Assembly (NCBI RefSeq): GCF_902459505.1
Contig: NC_047095.1
Span: 115,321,380 to 115,385,379, forward strand
Reading direction: 5' to 3'
DNA length: 64,000 bases
Source: Geotrypetes seraphini
Lineage: Eukaryota > Chordata > Amphibia > Gymnophiona > Dermophiidae
Part shown: piece after piece, positions 38,151 through 53,100 of the stretch
Layout: the number at the start of each line of letters is the position of its first letter
Position numbering within the stretch: position 1 is the stretch's first letter
Translations under genes and position numbers: made by a program
Notes under the pieces: generated by a model
Told to the model about the DNA's origin: nothing
Databases searched by the model: none
Seen by the model: the letters and a program-made list of their open reading frames with translations, nothing else

Positions 38151-41100
38151 CTTTGGGGGGGGGGGGAATATAAAAAAAAAGTGAGAATATGTTAGAACCC
38201 CAGCTCAGCTTCTGGGAGAGAAAGCTTAATGCCAATGATAAAATCAAGAACACAAGCCTGGATCAGTTTGACAATATAAATTGTGGCAATGCATGTGCTC
38301 AGTGGGTGTAGTAAGGGAGGAGTGGGGGTCCACCCCAGGTGCCATCTTCTTTGGGGTGCTGGCACCCCCCTTTCCCCACATCTCCCCCTGCCGCACGTGT
38401 GTCCCTTCCCCGTACCTTTTTAACTTTGGTGCGAAAAGCCACCAACTTGCTGGCCGTGTTGGCATTGGCGCATTCTCGGACGTCACTTCCAGGACCCGCA
38501 CCTAGGAAGTGATGTTGGAGCGCTGTTCCGCCACTTATCCGAAGCTGACGTGGGTAGTAAGTTGGTGGCTGCTCACACAGACGTTAAGGTACGGGGAAGG
38601 GGAGCCGCTCCCCCTTGCTACACCACTGCCTGTGATTTTACCTTTGAAATGCTGACTGATCTCCTTTAGCAGAATACGGGAAGAAAAGAGCTGGCTGTCC
38701 TGATGTGGGCACTGAACCAAGGTGTTGCTCCTATCTGGAATGAGGGTTACATTTGGCAGAGGAAGCTTCGCAGTTTCACACCTTAGAAGAAAGTGAAAAC
38801 TCGGCTGTGATATCCAGGCAGGCAGCATTCACAATGTGCTCCACCAAAATGTCTACCTAATTTCAATTATTTTCAAATCAAGCCTTTCTGATTAGTTGTT
38901 TAGTGAAATGGAGTGGAAGAGGAACCCAGTTAGAGCCGCAACCTGAGTCAGGAAAGCCAGATGTTCTCCAGGGTTGCTGCAGCTGGCATTGTGCTTGTTG
39001 CAGGTTTACAGGACTCGCTGTGTCTTGTGAAGACCCGGAAACCTGCCACAAGCAGGAAAGCCAAAGTTCATATCACTCTGATGATCTTGTGCAAACTATT
39101 TCAAGTACAAATTGCCCCTTTCTTTAGCACTCTCCAGACCAGTAGAGGTTAATCTTTACGAATGGGTATATATCCAATCATGACCAGCAGGTGGAGACTG
39201 AAAACAAAACTGTGGGACAGTATATAATATACTCCCTTCTCTATTTACATCAGTCTTTCAGTCTCTAGCAGGTGTTGAGTGAGCTGTACCCATCTCCCTT
39301 GACAGGGCTGTTGGAATTTGTTTAGGGCAGGGATCTCAAAGTCCCTCCTTGAGGGCCGCAATCCAGTCGGGTTTTCAGGATTTCCCCAATGAATATGCAT
39401 TGAAAGCAATGCATGCACAGAGATCTCATGCATATTCATTGGGGAAATCCTGAAAACCCGACTGGATTGCGGCCCTCAACGAGGGACTTTGAGACCCCTG
39501 GTTTAGGGGGTTTCTAGTCCCAGTTTTTGGCCGGTCAGAGCTTGGGCAGGCCCTGTTTGGGGGTCCGTCCGACCTTGCGGGTGTTGAACCCGGCGGGGTC
39601 CCGTAGTTTGGGTTTTTTTTATCGCAGGCTGCAGCAGTAAAAGCTGTGTCATTCATAGAATTCCTATGAGCATTGGAGCTTTTACTGCCATGGCCAACTA
39701 TTTTATTTTATTTTTTTAAAAACCCTAACACGACTTCAGCTGGGGGTGGGAAATGAGTGAGGCCATAGGCAGGGTCAGTTGTCCTCTTGTTTTTTTGACT
39801 TACCCTCAGTGCAAATCAGCTGTTCTAGGGTTACCAGATGTCCAGATTTTAGAGGACACGGCAGGCATCCAGATGGCTTTTCACAACCCGGCATTTTGTC
39901 CGGGTTTTGAAAAGCTTTGAGCTCGGGGCCACATCTGGAGGGCATCTGTGCATGCGTAGTTGCAATGTGGTGACATGCACATGATGTCACCAAGTCACAT
40001 TCACACAGGGGCAGATGCTCTCCAGTCATGGCCTAAAGACAGGAGGTTGTGGGATGGAATGAGGCAGGGCCATGCCTCCTTTTTGCCCAGCAAAAATCTG
40101 GTAACCCTAAGCTTGGGCTATCCTTGGCATCAAACCATTTAATATAGAAATAGGTTTGGGGGAGACAATTGCAACTGGAAACGCTCTGGAACAGAAGAAT
40201 CCTGGCCTGAGCAGCTGGGTTACCCCCTTCTGCAAATTCAAACATAGAAACATGATGGCAGATAAAGGCCAAAGGGCTCATCCAATCTGTCCATCAGCCA
40301 TTATCAGTTCCTCTTTAAGAGATCCCATGTGCCTGTCCCAGGCTTTCTTGAATTCAGATACAGTCTCTGTCTCCACCACCTCGACCGGGAGTCTGTTGTA
40401 GGGGAAAACACCCTCCAGGATTTCAAGACTAAGGTGGACAAGTTCCTGCTAAACTGGGACCTACGCAGATGAGGCTGAACTCAGAGCACTGGTTTTTGAC
40501 CTGGGAGCCGCAACGTGAGCGGACTGCGGGGCAGGATGGACCACTGGTCTGACCTAGCAGTGGTAATTCTTATGTTCCACACATTTACCACCTTTTCTGT
40601 AAAAAAGTTTTTCCTTAGGGCCTCTTTTACGAAGCCGTTTAGCACGGGCCACTGCAGTAACGGCCCCGAAGCCCATAGAGATTTAAAGAGGCTTCGGGGC
40701 TGTTGCCACGTGGCAGCCGCCAGTGCAGCTTTGTAAAAGAGGGGTTAGATTACTCCTGAAACCTTTGTAGTCTGTAGGGCAGTTATAGTGGAACTACTTT
40801 GGGAGGGGGGAAAGAAAGAAATAGCAACCATTTAACCAACCATGTTGAAACCTATTGACAAGCAGCCAAAGAAATGCCTCTCACTTCTTCCAAATCTCAC
40901 AGCTGATGATGGAAGCAGTTCTACAAGAAATGAATCGACCACAGTTTCATGAAAGATAAGGTGGCAGAAATGTGTAGCTTCAGAAAGATGCCATGTTGAA
41001 CGTAGAAAGATGCCAAAATGAAGAACTTACAAACGGCAAAAAAATAGTTCTAATTCCTACCTCATGATGGTGCTCTTTACATTCTAGAAGCAAAAACAAC

Positions 41101-44100
41101 AAAAATCCTTGATTAAAACAAGTCAATTCAATGTAACCGTCCTCAAATCTCTTATTTGCATGGAAGACTCCAGGCAAAAAAATAGACATTTGCAGGGTTC
41201 ATAGACAACCCCGCGAAAGACAAAGGCGCGCGCCGACAACTGAGCGCAAGACGGAGGCATGCGCCGAAGAAAATTACAGTTTTTAGGGGCTCCGATGGGG
41301 GGTTTTGTTGGGGAGCCCCCCCAGTTTACTTAATAGAGATCGCACCGGCATTGTGGGAGATTTGGGGGGTTGTAACCCTCCACATTTTACTGTAAACAAC
41401 TTTTTCCCTAAAAACAGGGAAAAAGTGAAGTTTTCAGTAAAATGTGGGGGGTTACAAACCCCCACAATGCGGCGCAATCTCTATTAAGTAAAGTGGGGGG
41501 GGGGGTTCACGCCCCCCCCCCCCGTCGGAGCCATAAAAACAGTAATTTTCTGCGGCATGCGCCTCCACGCTGCGCTCAATTGTCTGCGCGCGCCTTTGTC
41601 CCGGCGCGCTTTTGACCTGACACCCATTTGCAGCTCTCCAAATTCCTGGCAGTTTCTGCAAAAGCAGGAGGTCTACAGAAAATCTCAGGAGTAAAATCTC
41701 ATTGAAACAAAGCTGGACCTGTCTCAAGCTAGCCAAAATATATATCTCTCAGGGTGAAACCAAGCCAAATAGCTCTAGGTAGTTGGTAGCTGTTTAAATA
41801 CCATTTGCAGTTTGGTAGATAGAAGAAGAAATGGGGACATAGGTATTGGGTTCTATATTTGTGAAGACCAAAAAAAAAAAATACATGACTGCCTCATCCC
41901 TCTCCTATTATAAAAAGTGCAGCCTCATGAGTGGATAAATGAAAAAGCCTCAGTCCCACCACTCCACCGCTGTAATATCTTGTTACTGCGGGAAGAAATT
42001 ACGTGGTGCAATCACCACTGGCTATTTCATTCACTTATAAGTGCTTTTTGTTTAAATAGTATGTTTAAATAAATAATTTATTAGGTAATAGTAAGAAATG
42101 CTGAGGTTCAGTGTACTTATCTTATGCCAGCTAAACCCTGGGAACATGGCCCGACATGTTTCGCACCGTCTGTGCTGTATCAAGGGTCCCCCGGGTTGCC
42201 TATGTCATCCGACGCTGTCTAGGTTTGTAAAATAGTTCTGGGCTTATACTGGAATAAGGACTACTGAAACTAATGAGTCATCCCTCTCCTAGGCATCTTC
42301 CGACACGGAGATGCTCTACTAAGGCATGTGCTAGGGAAAATCTGGACCCCCCTAGACCCGCCCTCAGGCGTACCCAGTCCACCCACATGCCCCAGTCTTG
42401 CTCCCCACTGCCTGCTCTCATCGGGCAGAAGAGCATCCGCGCATGCAAGGATGTCCTCCTGCCCGACGGCGATTTGATTGAAGCTTTTCAAAACCCAGAC
42501 CAAGTGCCAGGTTTTGAAAAGCCGTCCGGACATCAAAAGGGAGGACATGTCCAGAGAAATCCAGACATCTGATAACCCTAGCATGTGCTGGTCCGCTGCC
42601 CCCTTACAACACAGCCTCATCCCAGACGGCCTCCCGCTCTTCTGCAATTCTGCAGCCCTTGACTAAACAAACAGCATTGCCAGGGCTACCAGATTTTCCC
42701 ACAAAGAAACCTCGGACACGTGGCCCCCCACCCTGTTCTGCCCCCACAAAGCCTCGTCTTTCTTTTCTGAACTTCGGGCCGCGTCTGGAAGGCCTCCGGG
42801 CATGTGCGGATGCCTGCGACATCATCTGCTCATGCTCAGAGGCCCTCCAGACGCAGCTGGGAGGTCGGGGCTTTTCAAAACCCAGACAAACTACTGTTTT
42901 TTGGAAAGTCCGGGCAGCCAGACAGTCCTCTTTATTTTTATTTTTTTAAGGTTTTTTTTATTGAATTTTTTTTCCATTTAACAAGTGTCATAAATTTTCA
43001 TACAATTATCTTAACAATACACTTGATATTTTTATAATATATTTTATATATAACATTTCTTGTCTTATTTTTCTTATGGTTTTATATATCATATAATTGT
43101 AATTATTTTTCTTATAAAGTTATACAATATATATATTATAATGATTTTATCAATTATTATTTAAATATGAACCTTTTCCCCCTCCCTTTATTACGTTATT
43201 TTCATGTAAGAATATCATCTATTATAATATTTTATTTATAATATATGATAAAGAGAATAATTCCCTCCCCTTAACCCCTCCCCCCCTCCTTCTTTATACT
43301 ATTTTCTTATCATGGGAAAATGAAATTCAAATATTGCAATATTCTGTTAATGGTCCCCAAATCTTCTTGAACTTATTCATATATCCTTTTTGTGTTGCAA
43401 ATGCATGTTCCATCTTATATATATGGCAAACTGAGTTCCACCAGAAATTATAGTTCAATCTGTCCCAATTTTTCCAATTACGTGTAATTTGCTGTATTGC
43501 TATTCCAGTCATTATAAATAAAAGTTTGTTGTTATTTGATGAGATTTGACTATGGGCTCTCATTGTAGTACCGACGGCACAGTGCGCAACAGCCGCTAAG
43601 AAAGCAAATAGAATGCTAGGCATAATCAAGAAGGGTATTACAACAAGGACAAAAGAAGTTATCCTGCCATTGTATCGGGCGATGGTGCGCCCGCATCTGG
43701 AATACTGCGTCCAATATTGGTCTCCGTACCTTAGGAAGGATATGGCGTTACTCGAGAGGGTTCAGAGGAGAGCGACACGCTTGATAAAAGGGATGGAAAA
43801 CCTCTCATACGCTGAGAGATTGGAGAAACTGGGTCTCTTTTCCCTGGAGAAGAGGAGACTTAGAGGGGATATGATAGAGACTTATAAGATCATGAAGGGC
43901 ATAGAGAGAGTAGAGAAGGACAGATTCTTCAAACTTTCGAAAAATAAAAGAACAAGAGGACACTTGGAAAAGTTGAAAGGGGACAGATTTAAAACGAATG
44001 CTAGGAAGTTCTTCTTTACCCAACGAGTGGTGGACACCTGGAATGCGCTTCCAGAGGGAGTAATAGGGCAGAGTACAGTACAGGGGTTTAAGAAAGGATT

Positions 44101-47100
44101 GGACAATTTCCTGCTGGAAAAGGGGATAGAGGGGTATAAATAGAGGATTACTGCACAGGTCCTGGACCTGTTGGGCCGCCGCGTGAGCGGACTGCTGGGC
44201 ATGATGGACCTCAGGTCTGACCCAGCAGAGGCATTGCTTATGTTCTTATGTTCTTATGTACCAAATAGAATTGTATCATATGTCAAGGCTACTGGATTTT
44301 CTAACATCCTATTTATTTGGGGCCAAATTGATTTCCAAAATGTTAATATGAATGGACAATAGAATAAAAGATGATCTAATGTCCCTGCTTCTAGATGACA
44401 ATGCCAGCATCTATTAGACTTAGAGCTATCAATTCTATGTAAACGTGTAGGGGTCCATAGAGCTCTATGTAAAATAAAAAACCAAGTTTGTCTCATAGAT
44501 GCTGACATTGTACATCTTATCCTCCAAGACCAAAGTCGTGGCCATTGAGATGCATTAATTTGATGCTTAATCTCAATGCTCCAAATATCTCTAAGACCAT
44601 TTTTTTTTTTAATGTATAAATCCAGATATTAAGAGAGGACATATCTGGGTTTTGCCCCTGACAACGCTCAAAGCCGGTGCAGAGTATTGGATGTTGTAAA
44701 TAAATCTTCAGATGTAAGCCTCTCCCCATCCCCGGTTTACAGCTGAAGATTTATTTTAGGACATCCAATACTCTATACTAGTTCTGGCCCCTAATCTACC
44801 CTCAGAATACATTTAAATACTACATAAACAAAAAACTGAACTTAGGGATATTTGGAGCATTGAGATCAAGCACCAAATTTCTGCTTCTCAATGGCCACGA
44901 CTTTGGTCTTGGAGATTAAAAATTACAAGGTCAGCATCTATGAGACAAACTTGGTTCTTTTTGTTGTACAGAGCTTTTTGGATCCCAGTTCGTTTACAAA
45001 AGTTGGATAGCTCTAGGTCTAATAGATGCTGGCATTGTAATGATACTCGAGAAGGTCCAGAAAAGAGCGACACGATTGATAAAAGGTATGGAAAACCTTT
45101 CATATGCTGAAAGATTAGAGAAACTGGAGCTCTTTTCCCTGGAAAAGCGGAGACTTAGAGGGGACATGATAGAGACTTACAAGATCATGAAGGGCATAGA
45201 GAAAGTGGAGAGGGATAGATTCTTCAAACTTTCAAAAACTACAAGAACAAGAGGGCAGTTGGAAAAATTAAGAGGGGACAGATTCAGAACCAATGCTAGG
45301 AAGTTCTTCTTCACCCAAAGGGTGGTGGACACCTGGAATGCGCTTCCGGAAGGTGTGATAGGACAGAGTACAGTTTTGGGGTTCAAGAAGGGATTAGATA
45401 ATTTCCTGAAGGAAAAGGGGATAGAAGGGTATAGATAAAGGATTACTATACAGGCCCTGGACCTGATGGGCCGCTGCGTGAGCGGACTGCTGGGCGTGAT
45501 GGACCTCTGGTCTGACCCAGCAGAGGCACTGCTTATGTTCTTATGTTCCTAATAGACTGAAGACGTAAGAATTAAAAGAGAGGAAACAGTGGAGGAAATA
45601 AATCCCATATAAACTCTTAAAAACAACATTGGCACACTTAAACTGAATCCTCAACAATGGAGCAAAGCAAAAAAACTAATATAAAAATAAAATTAAGTAA
45701 AATAAAGGCCCTTATCGGTCCAGGATCTGTGCAGGGCCGTTGATTCATCAATGCACACTGCCTCTCTTACCTTCAGAAATTTGGCCGCTGGCTTACGACA
45801 CGTCTTGGACCAGTTTTTGGAGGAAAGAAGTTTCTGTGGAAAGTTGGCTCCCAACATTGCTCTCTGTTTTCGAAAGTTTTGTGTCCACTGCGTCTAACCT
45901 GGTGAGCAGGATCTTCTCTTGCTCATCGAGGAGCTGACGCAGCTGCGCAAACCCTACAGTAACCTTCTTTTTCTCACTTTCCACTTTATTCTGTGTTGGG
46001 CATAAAGAGAAATATAGTGCTCATCTTTATTGTTTGAAGAAGATATGCCATATCAGGTAGGACCAAAAGTCGATCATCTCCAGAATCTTGTCTCTGACAA
46101 TGGTCAGTCCAGGCCATAAGTACCTGACAAGACTACGTAGCTAAAGCACAGTTACTTACCGTAACAGGTGTTATCCAGGGACAGCAGGCAGATATTCTTA
46201 ACGCATGGGTGACGTCACCAACGGAGCCCCGGTACGGACCTTTTTAACTAGAAAGTTCTAGTTGGCTGCACCGCGCATGCACGAGTGCCTTCCCGCCCGA
46301 CGGAGGAGTGCGTGGTCCCCAGTTAAGATAAGCCAGCTAAGAAGCCAACCCGGGGAGGAGGGTGGGACGTAAGAATATCTGCCTGCTGTCCCTGTTAAGG
46401 TAAGTAACTGTGCTTTATCCCAGGACAAGCAGGCAGCATATTCTTAATGCATGGGTGACCTCCAAGCTAACAGAGAGGGAGGAGGGATGGTTGGCCATTA
46501 GGAAAATAAATTTTGTAGCACAGATTGGCCGAAGTGTCCATCCCGTCTGGAGAAGGCATCCAGACAGTAGTGAGTAGTGAACATGTGAACTGAGGACCAA
46601 GTGGCAGCCTTGCAGATTTCCTCGATGGGTGTGGAACGGAGGAAAGCCACAGAAGCAGCCATAGCTCTGACCCTGTGGGCCGTGACAGCACCTTCCAGTG
46701 AGAGACCGGCCCGAGCATAACAGAATGCAATACAGGCAGCAAGCCAGTTGGAAAGCGTCCGTTTAGAGACAGGACGACCTAGACGGTTAGGATCGAAGGT
46801 CAGAAAGAGCTGAGGGGACGAGCGGTGAGCCCTGGTACGGTCAAGGTAGTATGCGAGGGCACGCTTACAATCCAGCGTGTGCAACGCCTGTTCCCCAGGA
46901 TGAGAATGGGGTTTAGGGAAAAAGACAGGCAACACAATGGACTGGTTGAGGTGAAAAGCTGAGACCACCTTGGGAAGGAATTTAGGATGGGTACGCAGAA
47001 CCACCTTGTCATGGTGAAAAACAGTGAACGGTGGATCGGCGACCAGTGCATGCATCTCACTAACCCTCCTGGCAGAGGTGATGGCAATGAGGAAAAGCAC

Positions 47101-50100
47101 CTTCCATATTAGAAGTTTGAGCGAAGTTGTGGCAAGAGGCTCAAAAGGAGGTTTCATGAGGGCTGATAAAACCACATTCAGGTCCCAGACGACAGGAGGA
47201 GGCTTCAGAGGTGGTTTGACATTGAAGAGGCCTCTCATGAACCGGGAAACTAGAGGATGAGCCGTAAGCGGTTTTCCGAGGATAGGCTCATGAAACGCAG
47301 TGATGGCACTGAGGTGGACTCTGATTGAGGTGGACTTGAGGCCAGCATCAGATAGAGAGAGCAAATAGTCCAGTACAATTTCCACCGCCAATGAGGTGGG
47401 ATCGTGGTGATGCAGTAGACACCAAGAGGAGAACCTGGTCCACTTCTGATGGTAACATTGGAGGGTGGCCGGTTTCCTGGAGGCATCCAAAATGCGACGG
47501 ACGGGCTGAGACAGATTCTCTGGAGAGGTCAGCCCGAGAGAAACCAAGCTGTCAGGTGGAGCGAGGACAGATTGGGATGTAGTAGAGACCGATGCTGCTG
47601 CGTAAGTAGAGTAGGAAACGCAGGAAGAGGAATGGGCTCCCTGGAGCTGAGCTGGAGCAGGAGGGAGAACCAGTGTTGGCGAGGCCACCGAGGAGCGATG
47701 AGAATCATGGTGGCCCTGTCCCTGCGGAGTTTGGATAACGTCCGCAACATCAGAGGTAGTGGAGGAAAGGCATAGAGGAACCGATCCGTCCAGTTGAGCA
47801 GGAATGCATCTGGGGTCAGACGATGAGGAGAGAAGAGTCTGGAACAGAACTGGGGCAGCTGATGGTTGTGAGGAGCTGCAAAGAGGTCCACCTGCAGAGT
47901 GCCCCTGCGAGCAAAGATGGAGTGGAGTGTGGAAGGGTCCAGAGTCCACTCGTGAGGTTGAAGGATGCAGCTGAGATTGTCGCCAGGGAGTTCTGTTCGC
48001 CCTGGATATAGACAGCCTTGAGGAAGAGATTGCGGGCCGTGGCCCAGGTCCAGATGCTGAGAGCCTCCTGACAAAGGAGGCGAGATCCGGTGCCGCCTTG
48101 CTTGTTTATGTAGTACATGGCGACTTGATTGTCTGTGCACAGGAGAAGAACCTGAGGGTAGAGAAGGTGCTGGAAGGCCTTGAGAGCATAGAACATGGCT
48201 CTGAGTTCCAGGAAATTGATGTGATGTTGACGCTCCTGAGGGGTCCAGAGTCCCTGGGTGCGTAGATCTCCCAGGTGAGCTCCCCACGCATAGGGGGAGG
48301 CATCCGTGGTTATGATCATGGAGTGAGGGGGTAGATGAAAGAGTAGACCCCTGGAAAGATTTGAGGAGTTCAACCACCATTGAAGAGATTGCTGAAGAGA
48401 CAATGTCACAGAGATGGGATGAGAAAGAAGATCCGTGGTCTGTGACCATTGGTTGGCAAGAGTCCATTGAGGTGTCCTGAGGTGGAATCGCGCCAGTGGA
48501 AGCACATGGACCGTCGAGGCCATGTGGCCCAGGAGGACCATCATCTGTCGGGCTGGAATGGAGTGATGAAGGAGCACCTGACGACAGAGGTGGAGCAGGG
48601 TCCGTTGACGGTCGGAGGGGAGAAACGCCCTCATCAGTGTGGTGTCGAGAACTGCTCCAATGAACTGAAGTCGCTGTGTGGGAAGCAGATGCGACTTGGG
48701 GTAGTTGATCTCGAACCCCAGGAGATGGAGGAAAGAGATGGTGTGATGAGTGGCTTGTAGCACAAGTGGAGACGTAGGTGCTTTCACCAACTAATCGTCC
48801 AAGTAGGGGAACACCTGGAGGTTGTGAGACCTGAGGAAGGCCGCCACCACAATAAGGCACTTGGTGAACACCCTGGGCGATGAAGCGAGGCCAAAAGGTA
48901 GCACTTTGTACTGATAGTGACGGTGCTGTATCTGAAACCGTAGGTAGCGACGTGAAGTCGGATTGATTGGGATGTGAGTGTAGGCCTCAGTCATGCTGAG
49001 AGAGAAGAGGGTAAAGCGTGGCAAGGGAGAGCATTCTGAACTTCTCCTTGACCAGACACTTGTTGAGGTCCCTGAGATCGAGGATGGGACGGAGGTCTCC
49101 TGTCTTTTTGGGAACCAGGAAGTAGCGGAAGTAGAATCCCTGACCCCTTTGGTCCGGAGGCACTTCTTCGATGGCATTGAGAAGAAGGAGAGAGTGGACC
49201 TCCCTCAGGAGGAGGGGGGTTTGGGAGGAGTGAGAAGCAGACTCTACGGGAGGATGGTCTGGTGGAAGAGTCTGGAAGTTGAGAGAGTAGCCATGGCGAA
49301 TGATGTTGAGGACCCATTGGTCTGATGTGATGACCTACCAACGGCTGAGGAAGATTTGGAGGCGACCTCCGATAGGCTGAGGAAGAGGCAATGATGGTGG
49401 GAGACTGGCTATGCCCTGGAGGAAAAAGTCAAAAGGGCTGAGATGGTTTTAACGGAGGTAGAGGCTTGGCAGGTTGGTGAGACTGTGAGCGAGCCTGAGA
49501 TTGATGCTGTTGACGAGGTCGGCGAGGCTGTTGTTGGGGCGGGTTGAGAGGTCTGGCCGAGAACCTGCGCTGGTAGGAAGACTGCTGTCTGTAGGGGCGA
49601 GCAGGTGGAGTCTTCTTTTTAGGTTTGATCAGAGTGTCCCACCTGGTCTCATGTGCTGAGAGCTTCTGGGTTGTTGAGTCCAGGGACTCTCCGAAGAGTT
49701 CATCACCCAGACAAGGTGCGTTCGCCAGGCGGTCCTGGTGGTTAATGTCTAGGTCAGAGACTCTCAGCCATACCAAATGGCGCATGGCCACCGCCATGGC
49801 AGATGCGCGAGAGGTCAGCTCAAATGAGTCGTAGATGGAGCGAACCATAAATTTCCTGAGTTGGAGGAGGCTAGAAATATGTTGCTGGAAAAGAGGGACC
49901 TTACGTTCAGGAAGATATTTCTGTAAGGAGGAGAGCTGTTGCACCAGATGCTTCATGTAGAAGGAGAAGTGGAAGGTGTAGTTGTTGGCTCTATTGGCTA
50001 ACATGGCATTTTGGAAAAGGCGCTTACCAAATTTATCCATGGTTTTTCCCTCTCTGCCAGGAGGGGTGGAGGCATATACACTGGAACCCTGAGATTTTTT

Positions 50101-53100
50101 AAAAGTAGATTCCACCAGGAGGGACTCGTGGGGCAATTGAGGTTTGTCAAATCCTGGGATTGGAATAACCCGGAACAAGCTATCCAATTTACGAGGGGCT
50201 CCAGGAACAGTGAGGGGAGCCTCCCAGTTTTTATAGAAAGTTTCCCGTAAGATGTCGTGGACGGGCAACTTCAAAAATTCTTTGGGAGGTTGCTCAAAGT
50301 CTAGGGCATCGAGGAAAGCTTGAGACATTTTAGAGTCGGACTCTAAGGGAATGGAAAGAGCTGCTGACATCTCCCTAAGGAATTTGGAGAAAGAGGATTG
50401 CTCTGGTTTTGATACGGTGTCGGTCATGGAGGGTTCTTCGTCGGTTGACGAAGCGTCTTCCTCGGTACCGTGAGGGGAGTCTTCCCACAAGTCCGGGTCC
50501 CTAATGTCGGGGTGCATACGTTTGGACATCGGTGTGGGGGGCTCGGCATGGCGGGTCTTTGAGAGAGATTTGCCTGAGCGCACCGAGGCGGTACCGGGTG
50601 AGGAAGACCGATGTTGTTCCTGGGACCGGACAGGGTCGGCAGCATCACGGGTATGCACTGTAGGTGTTTCTGCCAAGAGCACCGGCATGGAGGTATTAAT
50701 CGGTACCGAGGGGGTTGACACCGATGGGACAGTGCGAGGCTCGGACCGGTCCTGTACCGGAAGGTGCGGTGCCAGCAACGCCGGCAACAGTTGCTGGAGC
50801 TGTTGTTGCAGCTGCTCCTGTAACTGTGTTTGGAGTATGGCCGCGATGCGGTCATCCAGGGGAGGCACCGGTACCGCTTTATTCTTTATCGGTACCATAG
50901 GTGCCGCTCTACGCTCCGGCGATGAGGAGGCCGATGATGAGGCACTCACCGAGATCGGAGTGGAGCGTTTGCAGGGCCGGTGCGGTGCCGGGAGGGCCGG
51001 TGTCGCAACTGTGGCAGGAGGGCGCTCAAGGGAAGTGGGAGGCTTCTTAGCCGGCTTACCTGGGTCCAACGGCCCCGAGGAAGGGTCCGGTGGTGTCGAT
51101 GTCGTCGGTGCCGACTTTTGGGGTGCCGTCGACGTCGCAGCCGGTTCCATGGCAGATCTGGTACCAAACAAAATATTTTGCTGGATCTGCCTATTTTTCA
51201 AAGTACGCTTTTTAAGCGTAGCACAGCGGGTGCAGGTGTCAGCCCGATGCTCTGGACCCAAGCACTGGAGGCACCAATTGTGCGGGTCGGTGAGGGAGAT
51301 CGGGCGTGCACACCGCTGGCACTTCTTAAAGCCCGGTTGAGGGGGCATGAAGGGAAACATGGCCTCCGCAAAATCAAAGCCGGAGGCCTGTATGGTGGCA
51401 ACAAGCCCCGCCGGGGCCGGCCCGAAAAAATAAAGAAAACTCAACGAGTTTTTTTTTTAAGAAAAGTAACGGGATCCGAAAGGAAAAAAACTGAAAAAAT
51501 GAAAAGTACGCGAGCGGGAAGGCAGAAAATAGTTTTTCAACGGCTGTTGAAAACACATGCGTCTTCTTCGCTCCGCGGAAACGAAGAAACTGGGGACCAC
51601 GCACTCCTCCGTCGGGCGGGAAGGCACTCGCGCATGCGCGGTGCGGCCAACTAGAACTTTCTAGTTAAAAAGGTCCGTACCGGGGCTCCGTCGGTGACGT
51701 CACCCATGCATTAAGAATATGCTGCCTGCTTGTCCTGGGAAAATAATTGTTTATGGATTTGTCCTTTTTTTTTTTTTACAATGCTTTTCAATCCCATAGA
51801 ATCTGTAAAGAATTAGTTAAAAGGGGTGGAGAAACATCTGTCTTCTGTCCACTCATCCGTCTGCCTGGAGGTAAAATAACTTTCTGGAAATTAAATGGGT
51901 GAAATCCAATGAAAATGCACATTGAGTTTGACAATCCTGGCTAGATGAAACTCAGTCTGTATATGCAAACGATTATGATGCAGGTTCCCCTCTCGGAATA
52001 ATAATAATCATCAATTTATATACCGCAAGGCCGTAAAGTTCTATGCGGTTTACAGTAGTTAAATTTAAAAAAAAAACCAACAAAAGAAGTTGAATAGAAC
52101 TAAAAAAGTTAAAAGCCAATAATTAGAGACACTAAAATGATCGAAATAGTGCATAATAAAATTTTTACAAATTAGCTGCCTAAATACTTCAAAAAGGGAT
52201 ATGTTTTTAGATGTCTCCTAAATTCTCCATAAGTGCCAGTAAGCAAAAGCAATTGTTCTAAATCCTTACCCCTTAACGCTGCTTGATATGAAACAGAGTC
52301 AGTAGTGTAGTAAGGGGGGAGGGGCGCCGGCACCCCTCCTCCCCTCGCCACGTGCGTGCCCCCCTTCCCTTCCCCCGTACCTCTAGTTCTTCACCACCGC
52401 GAGCAATAACTTTGATGGGCTCCTCACCACCACGTCATCTCTCCCACTGACATCACTTCCGGGTGTTGCGCATAGGAAGTGACATCAGCGGGAGAGACGA
52501 CAGGGTCCTGAGGAGCACATTGAAGTTCTTGTTGCTTGGGGTGGTGAAGAGCTAGAGGTTAGGGGGAAGGAAAGGGGGAGGCATGTGCAGTGTGTGGGGG
52601 GGGGGGGCAGAGATGAGGGAGGGGCCCCGGGTGCCTCTCAACCTTGCTACGCCACTGAACAGGGTGTTTCTGAATCACTCCCGTTGAGCACCTGATTTGA
52701 AATCACTACAATGTGTGCTGATCCTTAATCATCTGGTAACAGCTGGATAGCTGAGAGATGACTAAGGATAATAAGCACATGCCAAAGGTACACATCGCAT
52801 ACCATGCCAGAGATCAAAGGCTACAGAATCCAGTGGCATCAGAAGAGACTGCTGTCTGGACAAATCGCTTAAATAGACAGCATTATAGCTAAGGCACTTG
52901 AAGATAAAGTGGTTCACCTGAGGTCATAAATAGGCAATCAGTGATAGAAATCAGAACTGTATTAGACCATAAGAGTTGCCATACTAGGACAGACTGAAGG
53001 CCCATCAAGCCCAGTATCCTGTTTCCAACAGTGGCCAACACAGGTCCCAAGTACCTGACAGAAACCCAAAGAGTAGCAACATTCCAGAGCTGAGATTGTG

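Noticed and set aside
38151-38253. Upstream part of the open frame containing the PRY/SPRY exon (MFLILSLALS...)
   Set aside because: It resembles a signal peptide but is intron sequence. The acceptor at 38151, phase match to exon 5 and family alignment put the exon start at 38150.
42128-42190. A third hammerhead-like motif (GCGAAACATGTCGGGCC on the minus strand)
   Set aside because: GAAA and helix II/III-like pairs are present, but the CTGANGA core is absent and the flanks do not form stem I.
50504-51654. Plus-strand frames of 278 and 224 codons
   Set aside because: Antisense shadows of the gag-like region of the DIRS element.
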